From Whalleya microplaca (Eukaryota > Ascomycota > Sordariomycetes > Xylariales > Xylariaceae): a stretch of 64,000 nucleotides of DNA. The stretch's first letter is position 1. Every line of letters starts with the position of its first letter. The position numbers and the translations under genes are program-made. The stretch is taken from positions 558,001 to 622,000 of the forward strand of contig MU385710.1 in NCBI GenBank assembly GCA_022497155.1, written 5' to 3'. The notes under the pieces are model-generated. The model was not told the DNA's origin. It did not search any database and saw only the letters and a list, made by a program, of their open reading frames with translations. Shown here in pieces: positions 47,020 through 57,100 of the stretch.

Positions 47020-47207
47020 TCATCTGTACGTCCCTCGCAAAAATGCTTGCCGACATGTCCATGAGACCTGCGACCAGCTTTGACGTATCGCAGCCATTAA
47101 GCAAGTACGGTATGTAACTAGCTCGTTGCCGCGATGAAAGCCGATGTCACCTTGTTTAATGTCTTGTAGAGCAAGAGCTTAGCAGATCTAGCTCTGCTGA
47201 CTGCTGG
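47020..47207 (+). other. PKS relic: acyl carrier domain
   Basis: ICTSLAKMLADMSM and FDVSQPLSKYG are the helix 1 and loop of a carrier domain. Where the phosphopantetheine serine motif (VDSL) should stand the frames read stop codons, then LVAAMKADVTLFNV and SKSLADLALLTA match the carrier C-terminus. The attachment serine is lost. Confidence 0.7.
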
Positions 47208-48710
47208 TAAGAGGACCATTGTTGTTTAAGCCAATCTAAAGGCTGTTTAAGGCATATGAGAGTCCCTGGTAGGACAGGATAAGGTATCTCTGTGGATGAA
47301 TTGATGACAGACACTCCGATAACTAAATATGTTGCCCATCAAAAGCAACTCTCTTGCTTGATAGCTTAGATATGATAAGATGATCTGGTAGTCGAGCTTG
47401 ATAAGTCAAGCGTGTTGTTGTAGTAGGTAGTACAGTACACGCTACTGTTAGATAGGCATAGTAAGCTTTCCCCATCACTACACCTGGTTTGAATGCCTTC
47501 GGTCTATGCCAGTGTAACTTCTTCGTGGTGTAGCCAAGCTTACCCAGGTAGTGCTAGTCATTTCGTTGCTAACAATTAATATCATATTATATCAACCCAA
47601 CCTTTCAGGTAAAACTGAAGTAGGTATACGATAATAGGCTATAAAGGTTAGCTAGGTGTGAAAGAAGCTATTCGCTAAGCTAGACGGAGACTTGCGATTA
47701 ACTCACGATTACAACTTGCTGGGTCATATGTGGCTGCTTCAGATAGCTGCTGAATGTCACACACCTGTGGCTGTAAGCATTCTCAAAGCGACCACATGAA
47801 GCGGGAATGCAATTGGAGGGCTTATAGTCGGTGTATCAACGAATGCGTCTCTATCCTGTAAAGCAAGGTATTAATTGGAGATGGTTGTTTCAAAGTGAAC
47901 GTGTCCCCGATACTAGGCCGCGTCAGTGCTAGCACTCGGGGAAGAGCTTGGGTATCATCAGCGCTGGCACGTTAGTTTCTTGGCTATCAATCAATCATTG
48001 GTTTAGCTAACTCCAGAACGATTGAGAAGACGGGAATCGTCAAATGCAAACGTCTCACCAAAGGCTGACCCTCCAGACGAAATCACTACCATTTGCGAGA
48101 AACTATTCGCATGAGAATAAGTGAAGCATGTCTACGGCATCTATGTTAATGGAATCTGAACTCGCCGGAATAATCTTACTACGTGGGCCGGGCCGCTTGA
48201 CTAGCCATTTCTAACCTAGGTGTTCATACACGGATCCATCCATATAAAAATAGGCAACCCTTAGCTAGGATTAGCCTTCATGACGCAGTTCTTAGGTTAC
48301 TTTGTAGACCTTCTCAACCATAGTTCTGGAACGCTGCAACGCTGGTGGCTGGGCGTATTCTGACCCATATATTCCAGACATTAGTTCTGAGGAAACCCGG
48401 CCCCTTGGGTTTCTGGTGATGCATCTCCCCTCTGACATGCCGCGAATGTACTACTTAAAACCGTTAGCCAGGTTTGACCTAGATTGAAACGGTCAATATT
48501 TATCCTGGGGATTGAGTCCACGTGTAGGATCTCAAATTCGAAACATTGAGCGTGTAAAGTCTGAGCGTTGGCCTGGACAGTTTATATACTTATGAGGAGT
48601 ACTTCAGCTGTTCATGCCCTCTTGACAAGTGATTGACTTGTATCCTACTAAATGCGGTGGCTGTTATTGCGAAAGCCATATTGAGGGTTCGCCCGTATGT
48701 ACACATTAAT
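47208..48710. other. Intergenic spacer, nothing recognised
   Basis: About 1.5 kb after the PKS relic without a recognisable gene, repeat or RNA. Short frames only. Confidence 0.6.
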
Positions 48711-50311
48711 ATGCCAGTCATGAGAGAACTGAGCCCACGATCCCGGAATTGGCCGCTATGGAATTCCAGTAAGACTAGTCTGGTGTATGTGATAACTATC
48801 GCACGTTAACAGTCCTTCTCATTGTGGTTCACTTCGGCTTACCATTGTATGTCAGGGCGAATAAGCCATCCGAGATCATTCATCTTGGTGGATCGCGTGT
48901 TGACTCGACATCCGAATTAGAACCTTCGGTATCGGAGAACTCGGAAATCGAGCGGTCGATCACTCCGTGGTCGTTCCGCCCACCGACTCCTAAATCTCCC
49001 GGCAGCGTCGTCGCTAAAGGAGACATCGACAATGCGGTCGGTCGGTTGCCGGATGTATCACCAAAACCTCCACCCGAGAGGCCTACGACTCTGTGGACTA
49101 TATCAGATTGGCACCCACCTGCTGAAAGTGGCGCGGATGCTAGTGACGCCAACAATGAGGTCTTCGACTTCCCTGCGTTAAGCCCGACGCCCCTAAGGAT
49201 CCCATCAGGGAAAAGGCCAAATCCAACGGTGACAGTGAAGCCGATATCGCTTTCCGCATTAGCCCATGAAAACCCTCCGTTACCATCAATAACAAGCTCA
49301 ATCTATTCGGGTGCTTCAGCGTCCCGACTTCGTTCCCCTGTATATTCTCCTCTACCATCAGCAAGCTCAACACATTCAAACTTGCTAAATTCCAGATCCC
49401 GTTCACCACTTCCATCGCCCTACTCTTTATTCCCACCGACCGATTCAGCATTTAAGGGCTTACCAAAAGGTTCTCACTCAACAACGTCGGTAGCGCCAAT
49501 AGCGAGAGAGCAAGTTCGTAATATTCAACGTACTCAGTCTTATTCTGATGTCTCTAAGCCTGCGAAGTGGAAGCCACTACCGGCAAGACCTGCACGTAGC
49601 GAGGATGAAGGACTCCGAGAGAGGGCCAAAGGAAAGCCCAGAGAAATTGGGACCGGACAGCAGCACATCGTTCAGTTCATGAAGTTGGATTCCCCTGCAA
49701 GGCCTACGGGTCCTGCAAGGCCTGCACCAACAACTAGACCTAGGAACCTCCCACCACTGACGTCATCGTCGCCAGACGGCCCGCTGCCAGCAATTTCGCA
49801 AGATAATTTGAGGAAGCATAGCAAAGAAAAGGAACGGCCAGCTCACAAATCTAGGCGCGCCGCGAGCGAGTCCAACATCCCCACAGAGTCCCTTGGACTA
49901 ACAGCACCGAAGCTGGCGCGGACACGGACGCTCACACCTCAACAACGGTTATGGCTACATCGGAACTACCGGGGCGAAGCGACTTTCCTCAAGGCGTGGG
50001 GGCTCTCGATAAACAGAGAGGGGGACCGGGACGAAGGGCTCGAGATTCTGCGTGAACTCATGACGGCGGAGGCGGAGCGGAAACTACCGAAGCCGCAGCA
50101 GTGGCCAGAAGACGAGCGATATCACCAACATGCCAGGACACAATCTGAGACGTCAATTGCCCCATCTTTGAGGGATCGAGAAGCGCTGCAGGTCATCATG
50201 GAGGAGAGGAATAGCCGCGAGGTCCGTCTACGTTCCACAAAGGAGGGGCTCGGTTACATTATGGGCGAGAATCAGGGCTCGTGGACTAACAGCCAGCCTA
50301 TGAATAATTAG
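48711..50311 (+). CDS. Unrecognised Pro/Ser-rich disordered protein
   Basis: The long frame has no ATG near its start (it enters through GTG at 48824), so a first exon is needed. I propose exon 1 at 48711-48768 starting MPVMRELSPRSRNWPLWNS, a 44-bp intron (GTAAGA...AACAG), and exon 2 at 48813-50311, for 518 residues. This creates a hydrophobic segment (ILLIVVHFGLPLYV) at residues 20-33 that could be a membrane anchor or signal. Most of the rest is low complexity: Pro, Ser and Arg rich (TPKSPGSVV, PLPSASSTHSNL, RPARSEDEG). Near residue 390 a short conserved-looking block QQRLWLHRNYRGEATFLKAW precedes a charged helical tail. Function unknown. The main exon is fairly safe, the first exon is tentative; a downstream ATG would lose over half the protein. 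Confidence 0.65.
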
Positions 50312-50559
50312 GAGATACTCTAGTCTCAGGGACGGGGTTCGGATGTAGACACGAGTCTGCTCAACCTAGTTGCGGTCGACTCCAGATTGCGCACGTAATG
50401 CCTGCACGATCATTCTTTGTGAATAGATATTGCCATTAGAGAGCGGTAGGTGTTCATGATCCTCCACGAGTCGGTGGGTCACTATTGAAACAATATTATT
50501 CAAAATAGTACGAATTACAAATTGAGCTATTCTCATTTATCCTCGTATAAGCGCTTCTA

Positions 50560-52357
50560 TCACACCTTATCCCCGGTAGTGATCTTCTCATCAGTGCGTA
50601 GGGACTCGGCAACCGAGTTAGCCTCTAGGGAGTCGACACCATGGATAACTGGTGGGTCGCCAAATGTGCCAAAATAATCCATATTATCCACCGCGAGTTT
50701 GTCTTGTATCGGCCATAGGTAGTCGAACAGAAGGTAAATAAGACCTGACACCAAGCACCCGAGAAACCAGGATAGCTGGTACAGCCTCGTCCATCCTGGC
50801 CAGATATCTTTCGGAGCCATCGCCCTTTGAGCTAGCCCTGGCAGGAGATACCACATCCCCGAGACCCACGCGACAGCCGCACGTAAGTTCCAGCCCTGGG
50901 TATACCAGTAGATGCTCTGCGGCCCGCTGCCGTACAGGTCGGTCAGTTTTATCGTTGTCTTGCGGAGGAGGAAATAATCCGCGAACATGATGCCCATAAG
51001 GGGACCGAGAAACACGTTGAAGCTTCCCACGACGGTCAAGAAGTTGGTCGCGCTGTTCAGTAGCGACCATAGCTGCATGACGAAGACGAAGGCGATCGTC
51101 AGGTAGCCGCCGCGACGCACCGTGAACCATCGGGGCAACAGCGCCGCCAGGTCAATTCCGGCGACCACACTATTAGATGCAACGACCATTCCGAATTGCG
51201 AAAGCATGAAGGCGATGCTGGCAAATGCTACACCGGCCCGTGCCCCCTGGTTAGCCTCGTATTTGCGCACCGCATTCAGGAATGCGTATGGTTGCCACAG
51301 GAGCCCAGGCTCCTCTGGATACAGGGTAACGGCACACGAGGTGCACACAATACCAATGCACGCCACGACGATGGTACCCAGTGGCACCATGACTAACTGG
51401 GCAAATATCTGATCGCCAGGCTTTCGTGCGTACCTCGTGTAGTCTGACTGGGACCACATATGGGTAGCAATGCTGCCGATATTAGCTGTGACAGCCGCCA
51501 CGAATGCCCACCCAAGCGCGCCATCTTTAGCTGGTGCGACCCCAGACACCCCAGTCACATCAGAGAGAAGAGCGCCTCCGCCGTTGGCACGTTTAGTAGC
51601 CCAGATGAGGAGGACGAAGACGGCTGTAGCGACCGTGGTAGACGCAACAAGAAACGGCTTCTTGTAGCTCTCGGGCTTGAACCACATGAGAGGAAGGCAT
51701 AGCAGGACGTAAACGATGAAAGCCACGAAGTCGGACACTTCCATAGCACCTGAAGCTAGCTTGGTGTCTAGGTTCAGGAATGATGGCCAGATGCAGGCCA
51801 GCAGCAACTTGAGGCATTGGCTTCCATACCAGGTATTCGTAGCCGTCCATACAAAAGACAGGAAGACACGAATAGCCTACAGACAATAAGCAGGAGAATA
51901 GCAAGTGGGCAGTACAGCACACCATTGGTAACAGATAGCCCCAGATACCCCAATTCTGTTTCATCCACAGGGGAAACCCAATATGCCATTTTGCACCAGG
52001 GTGTCCGCCAGCAATGCAGACGAAGCCGACGAAGGTATGAGCGATGATGATGGCGAGCATAGATTGCTGTATATCCATGAGCTTGTATTGTCTTCAGAAA
52101 ACCTGGCGCACCTCGTTGCAACTCACCCAAACATTGAGCCCGAGTGAAATAAGGGAGGAGCCAGTTGTCCATCCACCGACGTTGAAGGAACCTGTAACCA
52201 TCCAGAGAACGACAAAGTGCCACGGACCGTAAGGGCGTCGTGAAGGGGGCAATGGGCGAGTGTCCTTGTTGACGTATATGTCCACATCTGTGTCCATATC
52301 TCGTTTGACCTCAATTCGCCGAGCGAGACGACTGACCAAACTTATTTTGGGCATCAT
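50560..52357 (-). CDS. NCS1-family nucleobase/vitamin symporter, three exons
   Basis: Nucleobase:cation symporter-1 family, proton- or sodium-coupled uptake of a purine, pyrimidine, allantoin, hydantoin or related vitamin at the plasma membrane. Exons 52357-52127, 52066-51923 and 51876-50560 join in frame to 563 residues. The intron 1 donor is GTGAGT; intron 2 is 46 bp (GTGTGC...GTAG) and gives PM/AIRVFLSFVWTATNTWYG, the expected NCS1 helix 3. Features: LPPSRRPYGPWHF then FNVGGWTTGSSLISLGLNVW in helix 1, GGHPGAKWHIGFPLWMK, IGSIATHMWSQSDYTRYA, and GPLMGIMFADYFLLR in a late helix. About 12 helices. The tail is acidic. The substrate cannot be read. It is divergent to the 2OG oxygenase across 624 bp. 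No lesion. Confidence 0.9.
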
Positions 52358-52981
52358 ATTCTTCGTGGTAGTTTCTCTGTCCTAGAATGGTGGAACCAAG
52401 GAGCAAAGCTGCAGGGAATATGACGGTCTCTCCCTCTCTCCCCTGTTTCTCTCTCCTAGGCCATATCATACCTACCTTATACAAGCAAATCAAGCAAAGA
52501 TATGGACACTTCCTTAGATGCAACACACGGCTTAACCAGCCCGAAAGCTGGGGCCCTACGCCAGAGGCCATGGCAATGGCAATTGTCGATAAGATACCGC
52601 CTCCGGAGTAGATATCGGGTACAGGCTAGCAACAGACGTGTCGGAGATATCCGACGGAGTCGGGATCTGTGGGTCACTGATGAACGAATAGCCAATACCA
52701 GGTTGAAACTATTCTGATGCTACTCTGCGGTTTACCAGTCTATCAGTCCCCGCCTGAAGATATTGAGTGTGCTTGCTAGTCTGATCAGAGTAGAGGAGTC
52801 CTCGCTTCGAAAGAACGCTCTACTTTGAGAGCGTTATCAACAACAGGTAGGAGTTGAAGGTCACAAATTGATAGTAAGAGATATCTAACTATCGCCAGTG
52901 TGTTGTAGCTCTGCTCCATGCCACACGAGTTCATACTATAACGAAGCACCTAGTGTATCAAGCATTTTATCCACTCATAAG
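52358..52981. promoter_or_regulatory. Shared divergent promoter region
   Basis: The 624 bp between the NCS1 start on the minus strand and the oxygenase start on the plus strand. It has a pyrimidine-rich tract (CTCCCTCTCTCCCC, about 52430) near the symporter and an inverted pair TTCGAAAGAACGCTC/GAGAGCG near 52806-52834. No gene inside. Joint regulation is plausible but only inferred. Confidence 0.5.
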
Positions 52982-54169
52982 ATGTCCAAGACGTCTACGA
53001 TTACTGAAGGCCATAATAGCCCGAGGACGGTGACATTGATGAATGGCAGCGTGTACAGCTTCAACTCAAACGTGTCGACAACCCTAGAGAAGATTCCTGT
53101 TATTGATGCTTCAAAGATTTGGAGTAGGAGGCTTCAGGATCGTCAAGCCGTGGCTGAAGAGATACGAGAAGCATCACGGAAGATTGGCTTCTTTTACTTG
53201 ATCAACCATGTGAGTATTGCATATTACCTACAAGTATCCCTCGCACCATGTTACTAATTGAGTGCAACTGCAGGGAATTGACCAAGAATACGCAGATGAA
53301 GTCATGAGACAAGCCAAGCGTTTTTTTGCGCTGCCGGAGCAGAAGAAGATGGAAGTCTTTACGGGCTTAGTACCTAACGAGTACGTTGGTTTTCATCCCA
53401 TGGAGTGCTACAACCGAAACGGATGGAAGCATCAAGGTAGGCCAGTGATGACGAGATTCTGACGTGTCGTTATTGACGAGGAAATGCAGATTTGAGCGAA
53501 GCTTTCAACTGGGCATACGATCCAGCAGAAGATCCGGAGGCAGTGGACCAGGATCAGCCATCCGTGAGCATCTGGCCATCCGATACTCCTGGATTTCGTG
53601 AAGGCCTATACGCGTATCATACGGAGCTTCTTCGACTATCCCGTCGTCTTACTAGAATATTCGCATTGGCTCTTCACCTACCAGAAGATTATTTCGACAA
53701 ATACGTACGGCGGCCCGAGGCAGGCATGCGTATCCTGCATTACCCAGAGCAAAAGCATACAGTCGAAGAGCAAAACGGGATTGGCGCACACACGGACGTC
53801 GAGTGCTTCACCATAGTCACTCAGGACTCTGCAGGTGGTCTTGAAGTCTTGAGCAAGAGCGGCAATTGGGTCAAAGCAGAGCCAATTCCGGGTTCATCCG
53901 TGGTCAACATCGCGGATTGCTTTATGAGGCAGACGAACGACTTCTTCGTTTCAACCGTTCATAGAGTTATCAACAAGAGCGGTAGAGAGAGATACTCGGC
54001 GCCGTTCTTCTTTGGATTTGATCGAGACAAGCTCCTGGAGGCCATTCCAACTTGCGTAAGCGAGGGGAACCCGATGAAGTACCCCATCATGAGTGGCGGC
54101 GAGTACTACGAGTGGAGGACTAACAGGCAGAAACGAACCAATACCTACAATACGGATACAGGGAACTAA
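52982..54169 (+). CDS. 2-oxoglutarate/Fe(II) oxygenase, IPNS-like
   Basis: Non-haem iron oxygenase of the isopenicillin-N-synthase-like family, using 2-oxoglutarate and O2 to hydroxylate a small substrate in the cytosol. Exons 52982-53209, 53274-53436 and 53490-54169 give 356 residues in one frame. The N-terminal DIOX_N domain has IPVIDASKIW, IGFFYLINH/GI and FFALPEQKK, followed by NEYVGFHPMECYN. The core has GIGAHTDVECFTIVTQD (iron His231, Asp233), TVHRVIN (His288) and RERYSAPFFFGF (Arg298, Ser300, the 2OG-binding RxS). The frame is open upstream, but the ATG in KMSKTS is the first in a good position. It is divergent to the NCS1 symporter. Family members include thymine-7-hydroxylase, gibberellin- and secondary-metabolite oxygenases; I cannot choose. 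No lesion. Confidence 0.9.
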
Positions 54170-57100
54170 AAGAATCAGTGACAATAGACAAGCGCTTCGT
54201 TGATTGAGGGACGTAGAACTTCATGCATCGCATATATCACTTCTCAGGGTATTTTCACAAATATGACTGTATGAACGCTGCTTCTAAGCCCGTGGGGAAT
54301 TTGTGGCTGCTGCTGGGACCTGGGAACACACTTTCTAGGAATGGTGACCAATTGAAGAGTCTAAGATCACCGATTCCGGCTTCATCATTGATAGTTCTAT
54401 CCGAACTCACAACTAGCATCATGCGTGGTTTAGATCTGCCAGTGGATTAGTTAGCCGCCTCTTCGCCTTTATTACACTCTTATTGTAACCATCCAGCCGT
54501 GTTAGAAACTCAATAATCGACGTTAGAACAGCCTGATAAGGCCATTGTCGACCGCGGAAGACCGGTGTCTTGTTGCAACACCGACCACCTACTATCTTAG
54601 TGGCGACCGGACGGCATGAACATACTCCAGACGGACGTTTTCGTTTGAAATCATACCTTCTGCAGTCTTGAAATCCGAGTGAAGACTGTTCACTCCGAAG
54701 ATTGAAGAGATCATTCTTGCAAGGTATATCGCGCATAGCATATTTTCAGCTTACAAGGTATACCGATTCCTTCCTTTTCTGGATAATTAAGAGCAAACCA
54801 TGCTCAACTGGAGTAGCAAATCGCTATAGATTACTGATACCCGATCCTATATTGAAGTCGTAGTTTAATATCTCCGGTATTCAAGAATAGATCTCCGGGA
54901 GTCGCGCTTTGCCCAGAAAGTCCAAGATGACATGCGCAATCACCTGGTACAGATCAGTCGTAGACATCCATAGAGTAACCCAGTCCTCAAGCTGAAAATC
55001 GTGGCCAGGATTGAGAGCAGGTTTATGAAGCCCATGGCGATACTAGACGTCCCATTGGGACCCAGAAGAGCGTAGGTGATTGGGAGGAATACGAGTAGTA
55101 TAAACCTCAAGCTGGTACATGGCCAACCTAAGCCGATGTTGAACTTCTCTGTCACACTCGGCGATCCCGGATAGTCACCGGGATTCGTCGTGAAGGTTAG
55201 CTGAGCGTAGGCCTTCAAAGTCCGTTGGCGCGCCGTATACGGATTTTTGCATACAACCATGGACCAGATTCGTGCTCTCAGCCGATGCCCCCCAGTGAAT
55301 AAAGCGCCATCTACATGTTAGGTGCTGAATATACACATGTATATTAGATTCATATTGCCCTTGAGAGTAAGTTGCCAACCAACTCAGACCCCTCGTCCAT
55401 AGAAGAGAGGAAAGTTGCGAGGTGTCAACTTGGGAGTGAGAAAGGCGAATCCGCTCATCTTGGGTGGGCAGTGCTGAGATAGACATCAAGCAGTGGAATA
55501 TATCGAAGTGTCGTGCGTTGCAGTCAGACGAACGATATCAAGCAGACTGGAAAATGATTCGTTTTCCGCTCAATGCTTAGTCTTTGGCATATATTTGCAC
55601 TAGCAGCCTTAACCCTGAGCTTAGTACTACGCTTATTTATTTTTCGTCTCCCAGCGCGCTTTAAGTCGTAGGTACTCGACATAAGTCAGAAATGCTCCAG
55701 TCGTTTCGATGCCTTGCGGTGCTATTGGTCATCTGACTCCCGGCCTGTAATAGATGTCACACGCCTGAGTGACGTGTCTTGCTTTCACTCGAGTCGGTGG
55801 TATCTAGGGCCATTTCTCATGATCGTCACCAGGAATACCGGCACACACCTTGGAATATGTTCCAATGCTTTCAGACTATGAATACCTAGTATGACATTTA
55901 AGAGGTCAGTAGATAGGGAGTGGATAGGGGCTGCTTAATTTAGCTAGCTCCTTGACTATTCCCTACACATGAATAACCCTGAGTTTGTAGCTAGTTATGA
56001 ATAATGAGACTTGGCCGAGAAATGCCCCGATGCAAAATAAAGAAAACGATCGTTTTGACTCGGTATATAATGCAGGGTAGTTACCTAAACTTTCCATTTT
56101 CATTCCTTTGGAGCCTATATTGGCTAAATACATCTAGAGGGGTCATGTACCCAATAAGATTTCTAATACTGAAGCTGCAATTACTCCACCATAACATTGA
56201 GGTATGGCTTGTGTACATTCATTTATCAGAACAGGGCTTCAAGTTATGCGTGGGTGCCTTGTCGATCCTTTCTTCCGTGAGATGTCCCATGTCTTCTTGT
56301 AGTGTTGCCTGCCAAAGAGTTCATTATGGTGGCTATTTACACTTTGGTTGATTAGTGACCTCGTGAGCTTCTCAGTAACTCAGCTAGATGAAGTTGAGGT
56401 GAGGCATGCTATACCAATATCAAGTTACCGATCCAAGGAAACAGCATCTCACTATAGCTCCCGCGAATTTGTGTGCAAGATTATATAACTTAAATGCATA
56501 AGTCAGGGGAATGTATGTCCCAGGAGTAAGTGTCGTATACAGCAATAAGATCTTGAACAGTACAAATTTCATTTATTTTGCTAGGTATCTTCTATATGAA
56601 TTATGCATGACAAGAGCTGATCCTGCGAATCACGATCTAACTGCACAAACTCCAAGACAATGCTCAACTTAGTGCTGATACTGTGTAAGTCTTCCCAGCA
56701 TGTTGTAGCAGGTGTATGTCTGATTTAATAGGGTCACGGTAAGATAGGTGATACTATCATCCACACTTATTGTCTCCCTGCAGCTATATAATATGTTGAT
56801 ACACATTTAGACCATACTGAATCCCCCAAGTCCCGGATACATCATATCACGATAACTCTGTTGACGAAGAGCAGTAAGTTAAATTGAATATGACTATCTA
56901 CAGGACATTACATTAACAGAAAGATTTATCGTGTAGCCCGTCTTAAGACCGTCGAGGATAGTATGCGAGGTCATAACAATACTTGATATCGTAAATCCCT
57001 CCCAATAGTCAAGCCAGACGCTTCAATTAAAGGTGCTATGAGAACCGAAAGATATTCGCATGAAGCGGCTACTGTGAGTCCGAACAAGCCGGAGTATACT

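Larger units (their letters stand above)
43361..47207 (+). pseudogene. Highly reducing polyketide synthase relic (AT, linker, MT, ER, KR, ACP; no KS)
   Basis: Plus-strand remains of a type I highly reducing PKS, readable only by switching frames and passing several stops. In order: AT (43361-43870), the post-AT linker YPWNH (44053), C-methyltransferase (44812-45000), enoyl reductase (45168-45955), ketoreductase (46157-46545) and acyl carrier (47020-47207). That order is the canonical KS-AT-DH-MT-ER-KR-ACP. The ketosynthase and the AT nucleophile (GHSxG) are absent: the match begins inside the AT, 320 bp after the GMC gene. The DH is not recognisable beyond its linker and is probably deleted or scrambled. 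The whole relic is about half the length of a functional enzyme. The conserved serine region of the carrier reads into stop codons. It cannot make a product. Its neighbours suggest it was the core enzyme of this locus. Confidence 0.85.

Noticed and set aside
54940..55260. Minus-strand frame of about 106 residues with two hydrophobic stretches
   Set aside because: No family motif, no good start, and no splice-supported exon next to it. Could be a relic but cannot be supported.
56004..56351. Plus-strand frame of 115 residues with a true ATG
   Set aside because: Nothing recognisable and no promoter signal; such lengths occur by chance in an 8-kb spacer.
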